Assembly: GCA_028280915.1 (NCBI GenBank)
Contig: JANQKX010000557.1
Coordinates: 1-7,744, forward strand
Length of the DNA stretch: 7,744 nucleotides
DNA from: Kiloniellaceae bacterium
GTDB lineage: Bacteria > Pseudomonadota > Alphaproteobacteria > Kiloniellales > Kiloniellaceae
Reading direction: 5' to 3'
Program-made: the position numbers and the translations under genes
The notes under the pieces: generated by a model
What the model saw: the letters and a program-made list of their open reading frames with translations, nothing else
Told to the model about the DNA's origin: nothing
Database searches by the model: none
Shown here: positions 5,558 to 7,744 of the stretch, piece by piece
Position numbering within the stretch: the first letter of the stretch is position 1
How the letters are laid out: each line of letters begins with the position of its first letter

Positions 5558-5577
5558 TCGGCCGAAGAGTGGGCCGA
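5558..5577 (+). other. Hairpin just upstream of the ybbA ribosome binding site
   Basis: TCGGCC (5558-5563) and GGCCGA (5572-5577) are perfect complements around the 8-base loop GAAGAGTG. It ends 20 bases before the ybbA ribosome binding site. No T-tract follows. Confidence 0.4.
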
Positions 5578-5597
5578 TCGAATGCGCCTGGTACATG

Positions 5598-5604
5598 AAG
5601 GAAG
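5598..5604 (+). promoter_or_regulatory. Ribosome binding site supporting the TTG start of ybbA
   Basis: AAGGAAG is followed by six bases (CGGACA) and TTG at 5611. The nearby ATG at 5595 is out of frame with ybbA and lies before this site, so it is not the start. Confidence 0.6.
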
Positions 5605-5610
5605 CGGACA

Positions 5611-6393
5611 TTGTCCCACGCACTGGATTTGTCGTCTGACCCGGCTGCCGCGCCGGCCGAAGTGGTCTCCCTCACCGATTTGACTCTCACCTATCCTTCC
5701 TCCGCCGGTCCGGTTGAGGTGTTGCGCGGCCTGTCCTTGCGGGTGGCGGCCGGGGAAACCGTCAGCCTGGTCGGCCCCTCGGGCTCCGGCAAATCGTCCT
5801 TGATGATGGTGATCGCCGGCCTGGAACGGGCGACCGGCGGGTCGGTGGTCATCGGCGGCCAGGATTTCGCCAGGATGAGCGAGGACGACCTGGCCCGCTT
5901 TCGCCGGGACGCGGTGGGCATCGTGTTTCAGGATTTCCATTTGGTGCCCACCATGACCGCCCTGGAAAACGTGGCCATTCCCCTGGAATTCGCCGGGCGG
6001 CCGGATGCCTTTGACCGGGCCGAGGAATGCTTGTCCCTGGTCGGCCTGTCCCACCGCCTGACCCACTATCCGGGGCAGCTGTCGGGCGGGGAACAGCAGC
6101 GCACGGCCATTGCCCGTGCCTTTGCCACCGGCCCCCGCCTTTTGCTGGCGGACGAGCCCACCGGTAATCTGGATGGGGAAACGGGCGGCCAGATCGTGGA
6201 CCTGCTGTTCGATCTGCAAGACAAACACCAAACCACCTTGATCCTGATCACCCACGACCCGGCTCTGGCGACCCGCTGCGGGCGCCGCTTGGCCTTGATG
6301 AACGGGGTGATCGCCTCCGACACGCGGGTGGGTGAGGAAGTTCCCAATGAAATGGCGGTCCAGGACGAGCCGGGGGCAAGGGCGGCGCCTTGA
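5611..6393 (+). CDS. ybbA: ABC transporter ATP-binding protein, YbbA/LolD-like
   Basis: A 260-residue nucleotide-binding subunit with every ABC ATPase motif: Walker A GPSGSGKS (55-62), Q-loop Gln107 in VFQDFHLVPTMTALENV, signature LSGGEQQR (157-164), Walker B LLLADEP (177-183; Asp181, Glu182), D-loop GNLD (185-188) and H-loop His215. The VFQDFHLVPTMTALENV stretch is typical of the MacB/LolD/YbbA group, which pairs with FtsX-type permeases. The permease gene follows with a 4-base overlap, and tesA diverges upstream as in E. coli, so YbbA fits better than LolD. Residues 240-260 form a charged, proline- and alanine-rich tail beyond the usual domain. The TTG start is chosen for its ribosome binding site; a TTG at 5629 or a GTG at 5662 would still leave the domain intact. 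The transported substrate is unknown; an inner-membrane role in lipid or exported-product handling is only a guess. Confidence 0.93.
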   Translation: MSHALDLSSDPAAAPAEVVSLTDLTLTYPSSAGPVEVLRGLSLRVAAGETVSLVGPSGSGKSSLMMVIAGLERATGGSVVIGGQDFARMSEDDLARFRRDAVGIVFQDFHLVPTMTALENVAIPLEFAGRPDAFDRAEECLSLVGLSHRLTHYPGQLSGGEQQRTAIARAFATGPRLLLADEPTGNLDGETGGQIVDLLFDLQDKHQTTLILITHDPALATRCGRRLALMNGVIASDTRVGEEVPNEMAVQDEPGARAAP

Positions 6394-7744
6394 GCACCGA
6401 TAGCCAAATCGGCGGCCGTCTCGCGCGGCCCGGTGCGCCGACCCAGCGGGCGGACCAGCAGCGCGGCTCCACGGGCGGAGCCGGCGGCGCCGGTGCTTGG
6501 GGCTTGGCCTGGCGCCTGGCGCGGCGGGAATTGCGCGGCGGGTTGAAAGGTTTCCGCATTTTCCTGGCTTGCCTGATCCTGGGCGTGGCGGCCATCGCCG
6601 CGGTGGGCTCGGTATCCCAATCCATGCTGTCCGGCTTGCAGGAAGACGGCCAGGCCATTCTGGGCGGAGATATCTCCCTGCGCCTGGTGCATCGTGAGGC
6701 CAGCGATGCCCAGCTGGCCTGGCTGGATCAGCGGGGCACGATCTCGCGCACCTCGGAAATGCGGGCCATGGCCCATGGCCCCACGCCGAATGAAAACGGC
6801 GCCCAGGGCCGTCGGGTCCTGGTGGAGCTGAAGGCGGTCGATGATTTTTATCCTCTCTATGGACAAGTGGGACTGGAACCGGCGGTGGCGCTGGACGATG
6901 CCCTGGCCAAGCAAGACGGGGTCTGGGGCGCCGTGGTGGACCCGGGCCTGCTCAATCGCCTGAAAGTGCCCCTGGGCGGGATCGTGCGGGTGGGTGAAGC
7001 GGATTTTCGCATCGCCGCCACCATGGAATGGGAACCGGACAAAGCCTCGCGGGGCTTCACCTTGGGACCCACCTTTTTGGTCGCGGCGGCAAGCTTGCCC
7101 GACACGGGCCTGGTGCAGCCGGGCAGCCTGATCCGCTATTACTACCGCGTGGCCCTGGACGACCCAACGGGCTTGGAGTCCGTGCGCGCCGATCTGGTCG
7201 AGGCCTTTCCCAACGCGGGCTGGCGCATCAACGATACCCGCAACGCGGCCCCTCAGGTCACCCGCTTTATCGACCGGCTGACCCTGTTTTTGACCTTGGT
7301 GGGCCTGAGCGCTCTTCTCGTGGGCGGCGTGGGCATCGGCAACGCGGTGCGCAGCTATCTGGACGGCAAGGTCGCGACCATCGCCACCCTGAAATGCCTG
7401 GGTGCGCCGGGAACCCTGATCTTCCGCACCTATTTGCTGCAGATCCTGTTCCTGGCCGGGATCGGCATTCTGATCGGCGTCGCCTTGGGCGCCACCTCGC
7501 CCTATTTGGTGGCCTGGCTCATGGGCGATTCCCTGGGCTGGGAGGCCGTCGGCGGCTTCTATCCCCTGAGCCTGCTCCTGGCGGCGGTGTTCGGGGTGCT
7601 GATTGCGATCACCTTTTCCCTTTGGCCCCTGGCCAAGGCCCAGGCGGTGGCGCCGGCCAGCCTGTTCCGGGATTTGATTTCCCCCATCCTGACCCGGCCG
7701 CGGGCGGCGGTGATCGCCGTGATCGCGGCCCTATGCCTGGTTTT
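6390..7744 (+). CDS. ybbP: FtsX-family ABC transporter permease, YbbP-like, N-terminal 451 residues
   Basis: The open frame runs to the window end without a stop; E. coli YbbP is about 800 residues with two FtsX halves, so roughly half is present. TM1 is about 55-75 (FRIFLACLILGVAAIAAVGSV), after the basic WRLARRELRGG. A periplasmic-type domain fills about 80-290. Then come TM2 about 297-318, the cytoplasmic coupling segment ATIATLKCLGAPGTLI (329-344), TM3 about 348-368 and TM4 about 393-412; a further membrane segment starts near 440. This order matches the first FtsX domain of YbbP. The TTG start overlaps the ybbA stop in TTGA, with AGGG 7 bases upstream. Residues 2-36 are a Gly/Ala/Gln-rich, probably disordered extension that E. 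coli YbbP lacks; a TTG at codon 39 (6504) is an alternative start. It would form the membrane channel for the YbbA ATPase; the substrate is unknown. Confidence 0.9.
   Translation, partial: MSTDSQIGGRLARPGAPTQRADQQRGSTGGAGGAGAWGLAWRLARRELRGGLKGFRIFLACLILGVAAIAAVGSVSQSMLSGLQEDGQAILGGDISLRLVHREASDAQLAWLDQRGTISRTSEMRAMAHGPTPNENGAQGRRVLVELKAVDDFYPLYGQVGLEPAVALDDALAKQDGVWGAVVDPGLLNRLKVPLGGIVRVGEADFRIAATMEWEPDKASRGFTLGPTFLVAAASLPDTGLVQPGSLIRYYYRVALDDPTGLESVRADLVEAFPNAGWRINDTRNAAPQVTRFIDRLTLFLTLVGLSALLVGGVGIGNAVRSYLDGKVATIATLKCLGAPGTLIFRTYLLQILFLAGIGILIGVALGATSPYLVAWLMGDSLGWEAVGGFYPLSLLLAAVFGVLIAITFSLWPLAKAQAVAPASLFRDLISPILTRPRAAVIAVIAALCLV

Larger units (their letters stand above)
5386..5610. other. 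Divergent intergenic region between tesA and ybbA
   Basis: These 225 bases should hold promoters for both directions. For ybbA a weak candidate is TTGTCC (5405-5410) with TAACAT (5427-5432), spacing 16; each matches 4 of 6 consensus bases. I found no convincing promoter for tesA. The region holds three predicted hairpins (5438-5452, 5479-5517, 5558-5577) and three copies of a motif close to ATATGGTYGG. Short frames across it have no ribosome binding sites and no recognisable protein. Confidence 0.6.

Noticed and set aside
5595..5639. 14-codon ORF starting at ATG 5595 and overlapping the ybbA start
   Set aside because: It has no ribosome binding site; the AAGGAAG lies after its start codon and serves the ybbA TTG.
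4672..6255. Long open minus-strand frame extending the tesA frame upstream across ybbA
   Set aside because: The upstream part is antisense to a clear ABC ATPase, shows no recognisable domain, and would bury the tesA signal peptide in the middle of a protein. It is a by-product of GC-rich codon use.

Overview
This GC-rich window with dense, often overlapping genes looks like ordinary chromosome of a proteobacterium. The protein families and the tesA/ybbA/ybbP layout suggest an alphaproteobacterium, perhaps Rhodospirillales-like; that placement is an impression from gene style and was not tested by a search. No tRNA, rRNA, CRISPR array, insertion sequence or prophage gene is visible.

Left part (1-1716): a class III sirtuin (cobB type) runs leftward off the window edge. 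Diverging from it is a two-gene unit, a low-molecular-weight protein tyrosine phosphatase (362-847) overlapped by 4 bases by a fructosamine/ribulosamine 3-kinase family gene (844-1716). Together the three look like a locus for stripping unwanted modifications from protein lysines: acyl groups by the sirtuin, and ribose-5-phosphate-type glycation adducts by phosphatase plus kinase. The divergent gap holds a candidate cobB promoter with a perfect palindrome in its spacer, and an exact 18-bp tandem duplication over the phosphatase start region.

Middle part (1727-5385, all leftward): in transcription order, an exported SGNH esterase/thioesterase (tesA-like), a FIST-domain putative sensor that overlaps it by 8 bases, a Tas-type aldo/keto reductase, and the RNA 2',3'-cyclic phosphodiesterase thpR, which converges on the kinase gene with a 10-base gap. 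The FIST gene contains a 22-bp near-perfect palindrome.

Right part (5386-7744): a 225-base divergent region separates tesA from the ABC transporter pair ybbA (ATPase, 5611-6393) and ybbP (FtsX-type permease, from 6390 and cut by the window end). This tesA<>ybbA-ybbP arrangement matches E. coli. The divergent region holds a long imperfect hairpin (5479-5517) whose two imperfect pairs are both U.G when read as plus-strand RNA, two smaller hairpins, and a motif near ATATGGTYGG in three copies.

Five of the eight visible starts appear to be GTG or TTG. I see no clear new defence or mobile system. The points most worth following are the lysine-repair grouping, the structured ybbA leader, and the duplicated start region of the phosphatase.
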